A stretch of 64,000 nt of DNA from Clostridiales bacterium Firm_04 (GTDB lineage Bacteria; Bacillota; Clostridia; Oscillospirales; Ruminococcaceae). A program made the position numbers and the translations under genes. This document shows positions 40,760 to 50,187 of this stretch, in pieces. Numbering within the stretch: the first letter of the stretch is position 1; every line of letters starts with the position of its first letter. A model generated the notes under the pieces. That model saw only the letters and a program-made list of their open reading frames with translations, had not been told where the DNA came from and searched no databases. The DNA lies in assembly GCA_001603005.1 (NCBI GenBank), contig LVAJ01000032.1, positions 1 through 64,000 of the forward strand. Reading direction: 5' to 3'.

Positions 40760-40772
40760 GCGCTCATTCAGT

Positions 40773-41303
40773 TCAGGGGAGCACGGTCATGGACGCGTTT
40801 TGCAGCTCCACAAAGGGCTGATCGTCTTCCGTATAGACGCTGTACAGCCCGATCACCTCGATCGGCGTGCCCTGTTCCGGATAATCGTCCGGATATTTGT
40901 AGGAATCCGGCAGCACAAATTCGATGCCCTGCGCACAGCATGCGGTCGCGTCATTGACCAGCACCGCGAAATATTCCCGCTTCGTATCGGGATTCTGATA
41001 ATAATTGAACGTGCCGCGCACGCGGATGCGCTTGCCCTTGTAATTGTCGGTGTTCGTCACCATGTCGTAGACCTGCGCATAGACCATGTTGCTTTCCAGC
41101 GTGGTTAGGTCTACGTCATATTCGCCGTTCGCAGAATCGGGGACCGGGACGGTCGGTGCGGGCGCATCTGAATTCGGCGCTGCGGATGACGCATCTGCTT
41201 CTGACTGCTGTGCGATCAGCGTGTCAATGGTTTGCGTATCGGCATTGCCGCATGCCGTCAGAAGCAACAGTGCGGCTGCCGGAATCAGAAAACGAAATCT
41301 CAT
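40773..41303 (-). CDS. Lipoprotein with a CC motif (YcgQ/DUF1980-like), linked to zinc uptake
   Basis: A 176-residue protein. The lipoprotein signal ends in LTACG (Cys near residue 18), then an Ala/Asp/Pro linker. An OB-like domain (about 70-175) has YKGKRIRVRGTFNYY, the pair ACC in NDATACCAQGIEFVLP, and IEVIGLYSVY. YcgQ/DUF1980 proteins carry a similar domain and CC motif and occur beside zinc genes. It overlaps znuB by four bases and ends the znu operon, so a role in zinc handling at the membrane is likely. Confidence 0.68.
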   Translation of the reverse strand: MRFRFLIPAAALLLLTACGNADTQTIDTLIAQQSEADASSAAPNSDAPAPTVPVPDSANGEYDVDLTTLESNMVYAQVYDMVTNTDNYKGKRIRVRGTFNYYQNPDTKREYFAVLVNDATACCAQGIEFVLPDSYKYPDDYPEQGTPIEVIGLYSVYTEDDQPFVELQNASMTVLP

Positions 41304-42154
41304 GCTTTGCTGCCTCCTTTGCAGCGTGCGATCAGGCTGAACAGGAAAAAGACGACCATATCCGCGACCACGATCGTCGAGCCGACCGGCGTGGAGAACA
41401 GGATCGACAGGATGATGCCTGCTCCGGCGCAGATGACGGAGATGACCGCAGAGCAGATGATGACGCTGCGGAAGCTCCGGAACAGCCGCATTGCCGAAAG
41501 CGCCGGAAAAATAATCAGCGCGGAGATCAGCAGCGAGCCGACCAGATTCATCGCGAGCACGATGATCATGGATGTGATGACCGCGATCAGCAGGTTGTAG
41601 CCGTTTGCGGGAATGCCGCTTGCCTGCGCGAAGCTCTCGTCAAAGGTCACCGCAAAGATCTTGTGATAGAACAGCAGGAACATCAGGATGACGATGACCG
41701 CCATGACGACACAGAGCGCAACATCGGATTTGCGCAGCGTCAGGATCGAGGTCGAGCCGAACAGCGTGCTGCAAACGTCGCCGGAGATGTTCGAGGATGA
41801 GGGAAACACATTCATCAGCATGTAGCCGACCGCAAGTGCGCCGACCGAGATCATCGCGACTGCGGCATCGCCCTTGATTTTTGTATTCTGACCGGTTCGC
41901 AGCAGCAGGATCGCAGAGAGCACCGTGACCGGCAGCACGATGATCATTTTGTTCGTCAGACCGGTGACGGCGGCGACTGCCATTGCGCCGAATGCGACAT
42001 GCGAAAGACCGTCGCCGATGAACGAGAAGCGCTTGAGCACAAGCGTTACGCCGAGCAGCGAGGCACAGAGCGCGATCAGCAGCCCGACAACAAATGCATA
42101 GCGCACGAACGGGTAGTTGACGAAATAATCCGCCAGTTTTGCAAGATTATTCAA
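41300..42154 (-). CDS. znuB: Zinc ABC transporter permease ZnuB
   Basis: A 284-residue permease of the ABC-3 (zinc/manganese) family with about 8 hydrophobic helices. It has RFSFIGDGLSHVAFGAMAVA near the start. Its probable start is TTG (NNLAKLADYF), overlapping the end of znuC by eight bases; an ATG is absent in this region. Third gene of znuA-znuC-znuB. Confidence 0.88.
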   Translation of the reverse strand: MNNLAKLADYFVNYPFVRYAFVVGLLIALCASLLGVTLVLKRFSFIGDGLSHVAFGAMAVAAVTGLTNKMIIVLPVTVLSAILLLRTGQNTKIKGDAAVAMISVGALAVGYMLMNVFPSSSNISGDVCSTLFGSTSILTLRKSDVALCVVMAVIVILMFLLFYHKIFAVTFDESFAQASGIPANGYNLLIAVITSMIIVLAMNLVGSLLISALIIFPALSAMRLFRSFRSVIICSAVISVICAGAGIILSILFSTPVGSTIVVADMVVFFLFSLIARCKGGSKA

Positions 42155-42854
42155 TTTCCGCACCCCCTGATTCCAGAAACGCTTTGCCGATCCGGCTGTT
42201 TTTGTATTCGTCTGCCGTTCCGTAGAAAAGCTGCTGTTTGCTGCCGATTTGCAGGATATGGGACGCATACTGCAATGCGGCTGCAACATCGTGCGAGACC
42301 ATGATGATCGTGATGCCGCTGCGGTTGAGCGCTGCAATTTGCTCATAAAGCTCATTCTGCGCGCGGGGATCCAGTCCGGTGACCGGTTCATCGAGCAGCA
42401 GCATATTTTTCGCGGCACAGAGCGCTCTTGCGAGCAGAACGCGCTGCTGCTGACCGCCGGACAGATCGCGGTAGCAGCGCTTTGCCAGTTCCGTAATGCC
42501 GAGCTGCTGCATCATCTGCGCGGCGAGCGCCTTTTCCTCTTTGGTATAAAACGGACGCAGACCGCTCTTGCCGAGACAGCCCGACCGCACGATTTCCTGC
42601 ACAGATGCGGGAAAATCGCGCTGCACGACGGTCTGCTGCGGGAGATAGCCGATGCCCTGATGCGCACAGATGATCTCGCCGCTGACCTGCGGTTTCAGTC
42701 CGAGCAGCGCTTTCATCAGCGTGCTTTTGCCGGAGCCGTTTTCGCCGAGAATGCAGAGATAATCGCCGCTGCTGACGGTGAAATTCAGGTGCTCCGCGAC
42801 GATCCTGTTTTCATATCCGAGTGCTGCGTCCTTGCAGGTGATCTGCACAGACAT
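42147..42854 (-). CDS. znuC: Zinc ABC transporter ATPase ZnuC
   Basis: A 235-residue ABC ATPase with Walker A GENGSGKST, signature LSGGQQQR and Walker B LLLDEPVTG. It energises metal uptake through ZnuB. The start MSVQITCKDA follows AAGGAGGCTGGAAAC. It lies 27 bases after znuA. Confidence 0.9.
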   Translation of the reverse strand: MSVQITCKDAALGYENRIVAEHLNFTVSSGDYLCILGENGSGKSTLMKALLGLKPQVSGEIICAHQGIGYLPQQTVVQRDFPASVQEIVRSGCLGKSGLRPFYTKEEKALAAQMMQQLGITELAKRCYRDLSGGQQQRVLLARALCAAKNMLLLDEPVTGLDPRAQNELYEQIAALNRSGITIIMVSHDVAAALQYASHILQIGSKQQLFYGTADEYKNSRIGKAFLESGGAEIE

Positions 42855-42881
42855 GTTTCCAGCCTCCTTGTTCAATCTTTG

Positions 42882-43853
42882 TTATCCCAGATGCTCCTGC
42901 AAAACCGCATAATTCTGCTGCATCAGGGAAAGATAGGTTGCGCCGTCTGCGATCTGCGTATCCGTAACGGACTGGATCGAGTTGAGCACGGCGGTCTGTT
43001 GATCTTTCGATTTTGTATTTTCGATGACGGTGCGGGCGATCTTGCCGTCGCCGCCTTCAATGGTATAGACCGTGTCAAGACCGAGCTCGTCCGCTTTGTT
43101 CGCAAGGAAAACAACTGTCTCGAAGCTTGCCTCTGTCTCCGCAGAGCAGCCCGCAAATGCCGCGTAGTAATCGAGCCCGTAGTCATCCGTGAAGTAGCGG
43201 AACGGGAAGCGGTCTGCAAACAGCAGCGTCTTCCGATCGGAGCGTTCGGTCAACTCCGTAAACTGCTGGTCGAGCTGATCGAGCTGTGCGGTATAGGCAG
43301 CGAGATTTGCGCGGTAGTCGTCCGCATTGGTGCTGTCCAGCGCGCAGAGCTTCTCGGTGATTTCCCCGCAGATCTGCTTTGCATTCCGCAGCGAGAGCCA
43401 CACATGCTCGTCCAATTCCGGCTCGTCCGCATCTTCTTCCTCATCCTCTGCCTGCATGCCTTCCTTTTGTTCCTCGGTCTTTGCACTGACCGTTTCGAGC
43501 AGCGCGATCGTCTGCATCTCCGGATTGACGGATTCCGCGAGGGCATCCGCAGTCCATTCGTCCGATTCGCCGCCGATATAGAGGAACAGGTCGCAGTCGG
43601 AGATTCTGATCATATCCTCGGCAGTCGGCTGAAAGCTGTGCAGATCGGCGCCGTTGTCGAGCAGATAGTAGAGATCGGTGTCGGCTGCATGCGTGCCGAG
43701 GATCTGCCTTGTCCAGTCATATTCCGGAAAGATCGTGCAGACGATCCGGAGCTTGTCATGTCCGTTGTTTTGGCTGGCAGCATTGCCGCAGCCGGAAAGC
43801 AGGATCGCGCCTGCGGTGCAAAGCGCGGTCATCATGAGATATTTGAAGCGCAT
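42882..43853 (-). CDS. znuA: Zinc ABC transporter binding lipoprotein ZnuA
   Basis: A 323-residue protein. The lipoprotein signal ends in LSGCG (Cys near residue 22). Metal-ligand segments are DLHSFQPTAEDM, DEHVWLSLRNAK and FADRFPFRYFTDDYGLDYYAAFAGCS. An acidic stretch (about 133-148, EDEEEDADEPELDEH) lies where many ZnuA proteins have a His/Asp loop. First gene of the operon, behind a Zur/Fur-type box. Confidence 0.9.
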   Translation of the reverse strand: MRFKYLMMTALCTAGAILLSGCGNAASQNNGHDKLRIVCTIFPEYDWTRQILGTHAADTDLYYLLDNGADLHSFQPTAEDMIRISDCDLFLYIGGESDEWTADALAESVNPEMQTIALLETVSAKTEEQKEGMQAEDEEEDADEPELDEHVWLSLRNAKQICGEITEKLCALDSTNADDYRANLAAYTAQLDQLDQQFTELTERSDRKTLLFADRFPFRYFTDDYGLDYYAAFAGCSAETEASFETVVFLANKADELGLDTVYTIEGGDGKIARTVIENTKSKDQQTAVLNSIQSVTDTQIADGATYLSLMQQNYAVLQEHLG

Positions 43854-43890
43854 GTGGATTCTCCTTGATTCTCGTTAAAAGAAATTGAAA

Positions 43891-43938
43891 TTGAAACTCA
43901 TTCTCGTTTTATTATACCACGTTTTCGGAAATTGTCAA
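43891..43938 (-). promoter_or_regulatory. Promoter and Zur/Fur-type box of the znu operon
   Basis: Minus strand: TTGACA (43933-43938), 16-base spacer, TATAAT (43911-43916). Right after it lies AACGAGAATGAGTTTCAA (43891-43908), which has the 7-1-7 shape of Fur/Zur boxes. Zinc-dependent repression is likely. Confidence 0.7.
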
Positions 43939-44018
43939 GCGGATTTTTCACGCTTTGGCAAAATGAACAGTCCTGCATCGGATATCCGACCAAACTTATA
44001 TGTTTCCATATGCAGCCG

Positions 44019-44060
44019 CAAAAAAACGCAGCATTCTGCATCTCTGCAAAATGCTGCGTT
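44019..44060 (-). terminator. Terminator of the scaffoldin gene
   Basis: Minus strand: AACGCAGCATT pairs with AATGCTGCGTT, then TTTTTT. Confidence 0.85.
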
Positions 44061-44095
44061 CTGTTCTGTTTGATGATTCGGCTTCTGACCGAGTG

Positions 44096-45769
44096 TCAGA
44101 TCACTTCAGACCACGGCACATCATTGCCGGAAAGCTTGTTGTTGACATAGTATTTCAGAATGGACTGTGCATCGGTGACCGAGACATTGCCGTCGCCGTT
44201 GACGTCCGCGAGCGGATAAAGCTCAGGCGGGATGCGGCCCTCATTGCCTGCGAAGACCTCGGTATAGTGTACCAGCACGATCTGTGCGTCGGCACTGGTC
44301 ACATCGCCGTTGCGATCGACGTCGCCCAGCATGCCTACCACGACGTCGCAGGTATACTCCTGATCGCCGCAGGTTGCGGTGATCGTGGTGGTGCCGTACT
44401 TGATCGACTTGATGAAGCCGTTCTGATCGACCGTTGCGATCTCCGGAGCGGAGCTCATCCATGTGACAGGTCCGTCTGCATTGAACAGCGTCAGGTTGCA
44501 GTACTCGTTCGGACCGGAAAGGGTAGCAGACTGACGGTTCAGCATTTTCTTGCCTTCTTCTTCGACGACCGTGATGCTGCCGTCAAAGTATGCCACGTCG
44601 ATTGCCACACCGTCGATATCGACGATCTTCTGCATCGGCGGCGTGGTGTTATCGTCATTCTCAATGACTTCGCCCACATGCTCGCTCTCGTGGTAGAACT
44701 TGACCGGATAAACAGTGCCTTCCTTTGCGTCCTCAGGGATCTTGAGATTGATATCCAGCAGCTTTGCACCCTGCGGCGCAGTCAGCTGTGTATCGGTTGC
44801 GAACGTGAAGCAAGGATACTGGAAGTCCGTATTGATCGTGGCAACCTGTCTGTAGGCGCCGCCGCGCGTGCCCTGCTTGATCGACTGCAGCTCCAGATTC
44901 TTGTTGATGTCGAAATAGACCTGAAGACCTGCCGTGCCCTTGTCGTTGAAGACATAGACCGGAACGGAGACTGTCTCACCGGGCTTGCCGCAGACATCGC
45001 CGGCGATGAGATAATGTCCCGCGCCCTCGATCTCATAGGATTCGTCCCATTTGGTCGGCGCAGTCTCATCCACCTTGACGGTCAGCGGTACGGACTCGAA
45101 GCTGACTTCGGAATCGCTCACCGAGTTGGTACACATGGAGCGCGTCTTGATTCCGCCGGAAACATTGGAGCTCAGCGAATTGATGTATTCATCTTTGCGG
45201 ATATCGAGCTTGTATTCGCCGGGGGCAGTGCCCTTCGGAATGACGAGATTTGCGGTCACGAATGCATTGTCATATGCCCAGTTCACCGAAGAATCCCACT
45301 TGATCGTGTTTGCCTCGGCTGCTGCATCCGGCAGCTCGGCGACTTTCTGGGAGTAAACCCAGCTCAGGTTCATCATTTTGTCGGTGAACAGCGAGGAGAA
45401 CGAAGCAGACGGATCGCCCTTGGAAGCGCTGTCAAAGCAGAACGGGGACGCCATTGCGCCGTCTGTGAGATACAGACCGTAATTGCCGAAGCTGCCGTCC
45501 TCTGCGATCTGTCCGTCATTGACCTGCAGTTTCAGGTTGATGTAGTTGACGCCGGGATTAGAGGGGATAAAGATCTGAACCGGAACAGTGATGTCTCTTG
45601 CCGCGATATCCTCTGCCTTGATCTCGACCGCATTTTGTCCGTTCGAGCGGATGTCAAATGTCAAGGTCGGATCCGCAGCGGCGGCAGCGGAAAAAACACC
45701 GGTACCGGTGTTTGCGCCGACAGCCATCATCCATGCTGCGGCAGCAGAAACTAGCTTTTTCATTTGCAT
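44096..45769 (-). CDS. Scaffoldin-like protein: two cohesin-type domains, Big2 domain, dockerin
   Basis: A 557-residue secreted protein. After a signal peptide (about 1-30) come two cohesin-type domains: the first about 30-245 (divergent), the second about 255-405 with ETVSVPVYVFNDKGTAGLQV. A Big2-like domain follows (about 415-475), with SSAPEIATVDQNGFIKSIKY. The C-terminal dockerin (481-557) has calcium loops DVDRNGDVTSADAQIVL and DVNGDGNVSVTDAQSIL. It could hold dockerin-bearing proteins and itself dock to another cohesin. The start MQMKKLVS is set by AAAGGATCAATGTC. Confidence 0.82.
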   Translation of the reverse strand: MQMKKLVSAAAAWMMAVGANTGTGVFSAAAAADPTLTFDIRSNGQNAVEIKAEDIAARDITVPVQIFIPSNPGVNYINLKLQVNDGQIAEDGSFGNYGLYLTDGAMASPFCFDSASKGDPSASFSSLFTDKMMNLSWVYSQKVAELPDAAAEANTIKWDSSVNWAYDNAFVTANLVIPKGTAPGEYKLDIRKDEYINSLSSNVSGGIKTRSMCTNSVSDSEVSFESVPLTVKVDETAPTKWDESYEIEGAGHYLIAGDVCGKPGETVSVPVYVFNDKGTAGLQVYFDINKNLELQSIKQGTRGGAYRQVATINTDFQYPCFTFATDTQLTAPQGAKLLDINLKIPEDAKEGTVYPVKFYHESEHVGEVIENDDNTTPPMQKIVDIDGVAIDVAYFDGSITVVEEEGKKMLNRQSATLSGPNEYCNLTLFNADGPVTWMSSAPEIATVDQNGFIKSIKYGTTTITATCGDQEYTCDVVVGMLGDVDRNGDVTSADAQIVLVHYTEVFAGNEGRIPPELYPLADVNGDGNVSVTDAQSILKYYVNNKLSGNDVPWSEVI

Positions 45770-45808
45770 GACATTGATCCTTTCTATATGTGGATTTTGG
45801 ATGCGCAT

Positions 45809-46477
45809 TTATTCTGAATCCGCAGTCCCCCCTGCGGTTTCATTCGAGGATTCATGTCCCAGACCGTATGTCAGTGTCAGCAGACTGTCAGCGAGATGCA
45901 CATTTTCCACGAGGATCGCAGGATCCTCAAAATGGAGATCGCCGTGACTGAAATTCCAGAATGCACGCACGCCCAGCGAAACAAGCTGCTGCGCGATCAC
46001 GGGCGCTGCATTCTCCGGCACACAGAGCACCGCGAGCTCCGGATGCTCCTGATGACAGAAGCCGGAGAGCGTATCCGTATGGTGCACCGGCATGCCGTCG
46101 AGATCCCTGCCGGCAACGAACGGGTTGGAATCAAACAGTCCGATCAGCTCGCAGCCGCACTGCGGAAAGATCACATGTGTGGCGATCGCTCTGCCGAGGT
46201 TGCCGAGCCCGACCAGAATGGTGCGGCGATGCTCGGAAACGCCGAGGATCTGTCCGATTTCGTCGCGCAGCGCACGGACATTGTAGCCGTATCCCTGCTG
46301 ACCGAACCCGCCGAAGCAGTTCAGATCCTGCCGGATCTGCGAGGCAGTCATGCCCATTTGCTGGGAAAGCTCCTTGGACGAGATCCGGACAGTGCCTTTA
46401 TCTGCGAGCTCGCCGAGGAACCGGTGATAGCGCGGCAGGCGCCGGATCACAGACGGAGAGATCTCCTGTTTTGACAT
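45809..46477 (-). CDS. rex: Redox-sensing transcriptional repressor Rex
   Basis: A 222-residue Rex. The N-terminal winged helix has PRYHRFLGELADKG and TASQIRQDLNCFGGFGQQGY. The Rossmann domain has GLGNLGRAIATH. It senses the NADH/NAD ratio and represses fermentation and respiration genes. It starts 16 bases after the icd stop, so it is co-transcribed with aconitase and isocitrate dehydrogenase. Confidence 0.95.
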   Translation of the reverse strand: MSKQEISPSVIRRLPRYHRFLGELADKGTVRISSKELSQQMGMTASQIRQDLNCFGGFGQQGYGYNVRALRDEIGQILGVSEHRRTILVGLGNLGRAIATHVIFPQCGCELIGLFDSNPFVAGRDLDGMPVHHTDTLSGFCHQEHPELAVLCVPENAAPVIAQQLVSLGVRAFWNFSHGDLHFEDPAILVENVHLADSLLTLTYGLGHESSNETAGGTADSE

Positions 46478-46492
46478 TTCTGCTGCGCCCCC

Positions 46493-47704
46493 TTATTGCA
46501 GCTTCGCTGCGAGGCGCGTACCGATCTCCTCAAGGAACTGCTTCGAGTTGACCTTCTGCTTGTTCGCAAGGCTGGAGAGCAGATAGAGGTCGCCGGTCAT
46601 GATGCCGTCCTCAATGGTCTGGATCGTTGCAGCTTCCAGCTTGTCGGCAAATTCGCAGAGTGCGGGGATGCTGTCAAGCTCGCCGCGCTTGCGGAGTGCG
46701 CCGCTCCATGCAAAGATCGTTGCAACGGAGTTGGTCGAGGTCTCCTCGCCCTTGAGATGCTTGTAGTAGTGGCGCTGCACGGTGCCGTGCGCTGCCTCAT
46801 ACTCATAGACGCCGGTCGGGGAGACCAGCACGGAGGTCATCATGGCAAGCGAGCCGTAAGCGGTCGAGACCATGTCGGACATCACGTCGCCGTCATAGTT
46901 CTTGCAAGCCCAGATATAGCCGCCGTTGGAGCGGATGACGCGGGCAACGGCATCGTCGATGAGCGTGTAGAAATACTCAATGCCTGCCGCCTCAAACTTC
47001 TCCTTATACTCATTTTCGTATATTTCGCTGAAAATATCCTTAAATCTGTGATCGTACTGCTTGGAAATGGTGTCCTTTGTTGCGAACCACAGATCCTGCT
47101 TGCGGTCGAGCGCATAGTTGAAGCAGGATTTCGCAAAGCCTGCGATCGATTTGTCGCGGTTATGGAGTCCCTGAATGATTCCGTCGTCGGTGAACTCATG
47201 AATCAGCTGACGGGTTTCGTTGCCATCCTTGTCCGTCCAGACGAGCTCCGCCTTGCCGCCGCCCTTGACCTGCATCTCGGTGTTCTTGTAGACGTCGCCG
47301 TATGCGTGACGGGCAATGGTGATGGGCTTTGTCCATGTCGGGATATACGGGGTAATGCCCTTGACGAGGATCGGGGTGCGGAACACGGTGCCGTCGAGGA
47401 TCGCACGGATCGTGCCGTTCGGAGACTTCCACATCTCGGAGAGGTTGTATTCCTCCACGCGTGCAGCATTCGGGGTGATCGTTGCGCACTTGACCGCGAC
47501 GCCGTATTTCAGGGTAGCGTTTGCGCTGTCAACGGTGATCTGATCTCTGGTCTCCTCGCGCTTTTTCAGTCCGAGATCGTAGTATTCGGTTTTGAGATCG
47601 ACATACGGGCAGATGAGGATATCCTTGATCCACTGCCAGAGGATGCGTGTCATTTCGTCGCCGTCCATTTCGACGAGCGGCGTTGTCATTTTGATCTTGT
47701 CCAT
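46493..47704 (-). CDS. icd: NADP-type isocitrate dehydrogenase
   Basis: A 403-residue enzyme of the eukaryote-like (subfamily II) class, begun by [18 protein letters not shown]. Isocitrate-binding residues lie in [16 protein letters not shown], metal-binding residues in [12 protein letters not shown], and the cofactor region is [11 protein letters not shown]. It makes 2-oxoglutarate and NADPH, probably for glutamate synthesis. The start follows AAAGGAGGTCTTTCCA. It is downstream of the aconitase gene. Confidence 0.94.
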   Translation of the reverse strand: MDKIKMTTPLVEMDGDEMTRILWQWIKDILICPYVDLKTEYYDLGLKKREETRDQITVDSANATLKYGVAVKCATITPNAARVEEYNLSEMWKSPNGTIRAILDGTVFRTPILVKGITPYIPTWTKPITIARHAYGDVYKNTEMQVKGGGKAELVWTDKDGNETRQLIHEFTDDGIIQGLHNRDKSIAGFAKSCFNYALDRKQDLWFATKDTISKQYDHRFKDIFSEIYENEYKEKFEAAGIEYFYTLIDDAVARVIRSNGGYIWACKNYDGDVMSDMVSTAYGSLAMMTSVLVSPTGVYEYEAAHGTVQRHYYKHLKGEETSTNSVATIFAWSGALRKRGELDSIPALCEFADKLEAATIQTIEDGIMTGDLYLLSSLANKQKVNSKQFLEEIGTRLAAKLQ

Positions 47705-47773
47705 TGGAAAGACCTCCTTTATAGTATCGTAGCAGAATCATTCTGCAAATCGGAAAGCTGTTGTCCGTCAGTG

Positions 47774-48109
47774 TTAGTGCATGCTGTGCATCAGAATGCG
47801 GAACACCACGCCCAGTACGATCAGGATTGCCACAGTGACAAGCATGATGATGAGGTCAATGCGCAGAACCGCTTTTTCCGCCCGTTTGTCATCCAGCCAG
47901 CGGTGAAACAGAACAGATCTCAGCAGCATCATTCCTGCAAAGCCGAGTCCGTATCCGCCGCCAATACACAGCATCATCCACGTTCCGAGTTCTGCTGCGC
48001 TGACGGCACCGCGGTAACCGAGATACAGCAGCGTCATCGAGCTGACAAGTGCCAGCGCGGTACCGAGTCCGGCGCCGGGAAGCTTAGGCTTTTTGGAATG
48101 CCAGCTCAT
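47774..48109 (-). CDS. Small membrane protein of unknown function
   Basis: A 111-residue protein with three hydrophobic helices (about 15-33, 40-60 and 83-105) and a basic N-terminus (SWHSKKPKLPG). No family recognised. It overlaps the aconitase gene by four bases, so it belongs to the aconitase-icd-rex operon. Confidence 0.65.
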   Translation of the reverse strand: MSWHSKKPKLPGAGLGTALALVSSMTLLYLGYRGAVSAAELGTWMMLCIGGGYGLGFAGMMLLRSVLFHRWLDDKRAEKAVLRIDLIIMLVTVAILIVLGVVFRILMHSMH

Positions 48110-50043
48110 TTCAATGCTTCACGGGTGTAGTCAAGCAGACCGCCTGCGAGCATGATATCTTTCGTTCTGCCGGTCAGTTCGCAGAGCACCGGAATTTCGG
48201 CGCCGCTGGTCTTGTTGACGACCGTCAGCTCCGTCCTGCCTTCTTCGACCGCCTTGCGCACGCCTGTGAGCACGAGCTGATCGCCCTGTGCGATCTTGTC
48301 GTAGTCCGCCTCATTGACGAAGGTCAGCGGCAGAATGCCTGCATTGATGAGGTTTGCGCGGTGGATACGTGCAAAGGACTTCACGAGCACAGCCTTGACG
48401 CCGAGATAGAGCGGCGCGAGGGCAGCATGCTCACGGGACGAGCCCTGACCGTAGTTTGCACCGCCGACGATGATGCTCTGACCGAGTGCCTTTGCGCGCT
48501 TCGGGAACTCCTCGTCGCAGACTGCGAAGCAGTGCTCGGAGATCTTCGGAATATTGGAGCGCAGCGGCAGGATCTTGGCGCCTGCGGGCATGATGTGGTC
48601 AGTGGTGATATTGTCGCCGACTTTCAGCGAAACCGGAGCGTCGATCGTTTCGAGCAGCGGGTGGGTTTCCGGATACGGCTTGATGTTCGGTCCGAGTTTG
48701 ATCTCAACGGAATCCATATCCTTTTCGTCGGCAGGCAGCGTGACCATGTTATCGTTGACCGTGAAGACATCCGGCAGCTTAAATTCCGGCATATCGCCGA
48801 GCGTGCGCGGATCGGTCAGGTAGCCGGTCAGTGCGGAAGCCGCAGCGGTTTCCGGCGAAACGAGGTAGATCTGACCGTCCTTTGTGCCGGAGCGGCCTTC
48901 AAAGTTGCGGTTGAATGTACGCAGGGAGATGCCGCCGGAGTTCGGGGACTGTCCCATGCCGATGCACGGACCGCATGCAGATTCGAGAATTCTCGCACCT
49001 GCGTCGATCATATCGCCGAGTGCGCCGTTTGCCGCGATCATGTTGAGCACCTGCTTGGAGCCCGGTGCGATCGCGAGCGAAACATCCGGATGCACGGTCT
49101 TGCCCTTGAGAATGTGCGCGACCTTCATCATGTCGAGCAGCGAGGAGTTCGTGCAGGAACCGATGCAGACCTGATCGACTTTCAGCTTGCCGATCTCCGA
49201 CATGGTCTTGACATTGTCCGGAGAATGCGGGCATGCAGCCAGCGGCTCCAGTTTGGAGAGGTCGATCTCGATGACCTCGTCATAGACCGCATCATCGTCC
49301 GCGCAGAGCGGCGTCCAGACTTCTTCGCGCTGCTGTGCCTTCAGGAATGCTCTGGTCATTTCATCGGACGGGAACACAGAGGTCGTTGCGCCGAGCTCTG
49401 CGCCCATGTTTGTGATCGTTGCGCGCTCCGGAACGGTCAGCGTTTTGACGCCCTCGCCGGTGTACTCAATGACCTTGCCGACGCCGCCCTTGACGGACAT
49501 TCTGCGGAGCACTTCGAGGATGACGTCCTTTGCTGCAACCCACGGGCTGAGCTTGCCGGACAGCCTGACGTTGACAACCTTCGGACATGTGATGTAGTAT
49601 GCGCCGCCGCCCATTGCAACAGCGACATCAAGCCCGCCTGCGCCGATCGCGAGCATGCCGAGGCCGCCGCCGGTCGGGGTGTGGGAGTCAGAGCCGATCA
49701 GTGTCTTGCCCGGAATGCCGAAGCGCTCCAGATGCACCTGATGGCAGATGCCGTTGCCCGGACGGGAGAAGTAGAGACCGTGCTTTTTCGCACAGCTGCC
49801 GATAAAACGGTGGTCATCGGCGTTCTCGAAGCCGTTCTGAAGGGTGTTGTGGTCGATATACGCAACGGAGCGTTCGGTGCGGACACGCGGTACGCCCATT
49901 GCCTCAAATTCGAGATACGCCATGGTACCGGTCGCATCCTGTGTTAAGGTCTGGTCGATGCGGATGCCGATTTCGGTGCCGCGGATGAGCTCGCCCTCTA
50001 CGAGATGTGCAGAGAGGATCTTTTCAGTCATGGTAAGTCCCAT
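48106..50043 (-). CDS. acn: Aconitate hydratase
   Basis: A 645-residue aconitase of the short bacterial/mitochondrial-like type. The Fe-S cysteines are in IGSCTNSSLLDM and ESACGPCIGMG. The substrate loop is GSDSHTPTGGGLGML, and the swivel domain has VGGANYGQGSSREHAALAP. It converts citrate to isocitrate. First gene of the operon with icd and rex. The start MGLTMTEK follows AAGGCAGGAATGTCAAA. Confidence 0.95.
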   Translation of the reverse strand: MGLTMTEKILSAHLVEGELIRGTEIGIRIDQTLTQDATGTMAYLEFEAMGVPRVRTERSVAYIDHNTLQNGFENADDHRFIGSCAKKHGLYFSRPGNGICHQVHLERFGIPGKTLIGSDSHTPTGGGLGMLAIGAGGLDVAVAMGGGAYYITCPKVVNVRLSGKLSPWVAAKDVILEVLRRMSVKGGVGKVIEYTGEGVKTLTVPERATITNMGAELGATTSVFPSDEMTRAFLKAQQREEVWTPLCADDDAVYDEVIEIDLSKLEPLAACPHSPDNVKTMSEIGKLKVDQVCIGSCTNSSLLDMMKVAHILKGKTVHPDVSLAIAPGSKQVLNMIAANGALGDMIDAGARILESACGPCIGMGQSPNSGGISLRTFNRNFEGRSGTKDGQIYLVSPETAAASALTGYLTDPRTLGDMPEFKLPDVFTVNDNMVTLPADEKDMDSVEIKLGPNIKPYPETHPLLETIDAPVSLKVGDNITTDHIMPAGAKILPLRSNIPKISEHCFAVCDEEFPKRAKALGQSIIVGGANYGQGSSREHAALAPLYLGVKAVLVKSFARIHRANLINAGILPLTFVNEADYDKIAQGDQLVLTGVRKAVEEGRTELTVVNKTSGAEIPVLCELTGRTKDIMLAGGLLDYTREALK

Positions 50044-50082
50044 TTTGACATTCCTGCCTTTCGGATATAATTATACACATAT

Positions 50083-50111
50083 ATTGTACAACAAAACCCT
50101 GATAATGTCAA
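50083..50111 (-). promoter_or_regulatory. Promoter of the aconitase-icd-rex operon
   Basis: Minus strand: TTGACA, 17-base spacer, TACAAT. I do not see a clear Rex box. Confidence 0.75.
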
Positions 50112-50131
50112 GCGGAAATTCTTTGCATAAC

Positions 50132-50163
50132 GCAAAATCCCCTGCCGCAAAATGCAGCAGGGG
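50132..50163 (-). terminator. Terminator of the 50188 lipoprotein gene
   Basis: CCCCTGC pairs with GCAGGGG, followed on the minus strand by ATTTTG. Confidence 0.75.
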
Positions 50164-50187
50164 AAGGGAGAATATTTTGTTTGCAGT

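Noticed and set aside
48361-49947. Open frame of over 500 codons on the plus strand opposite the aconitase gene
   Set aside because: It is the antisense of a clear aconitase with catalytic motifs, has unusual composition and no ribosome site. Long antisense frames are common in this GC-rich, codon-biased sequence. The same holds for frames opposite pnp, the scaffoldin gene, icd and znuC.
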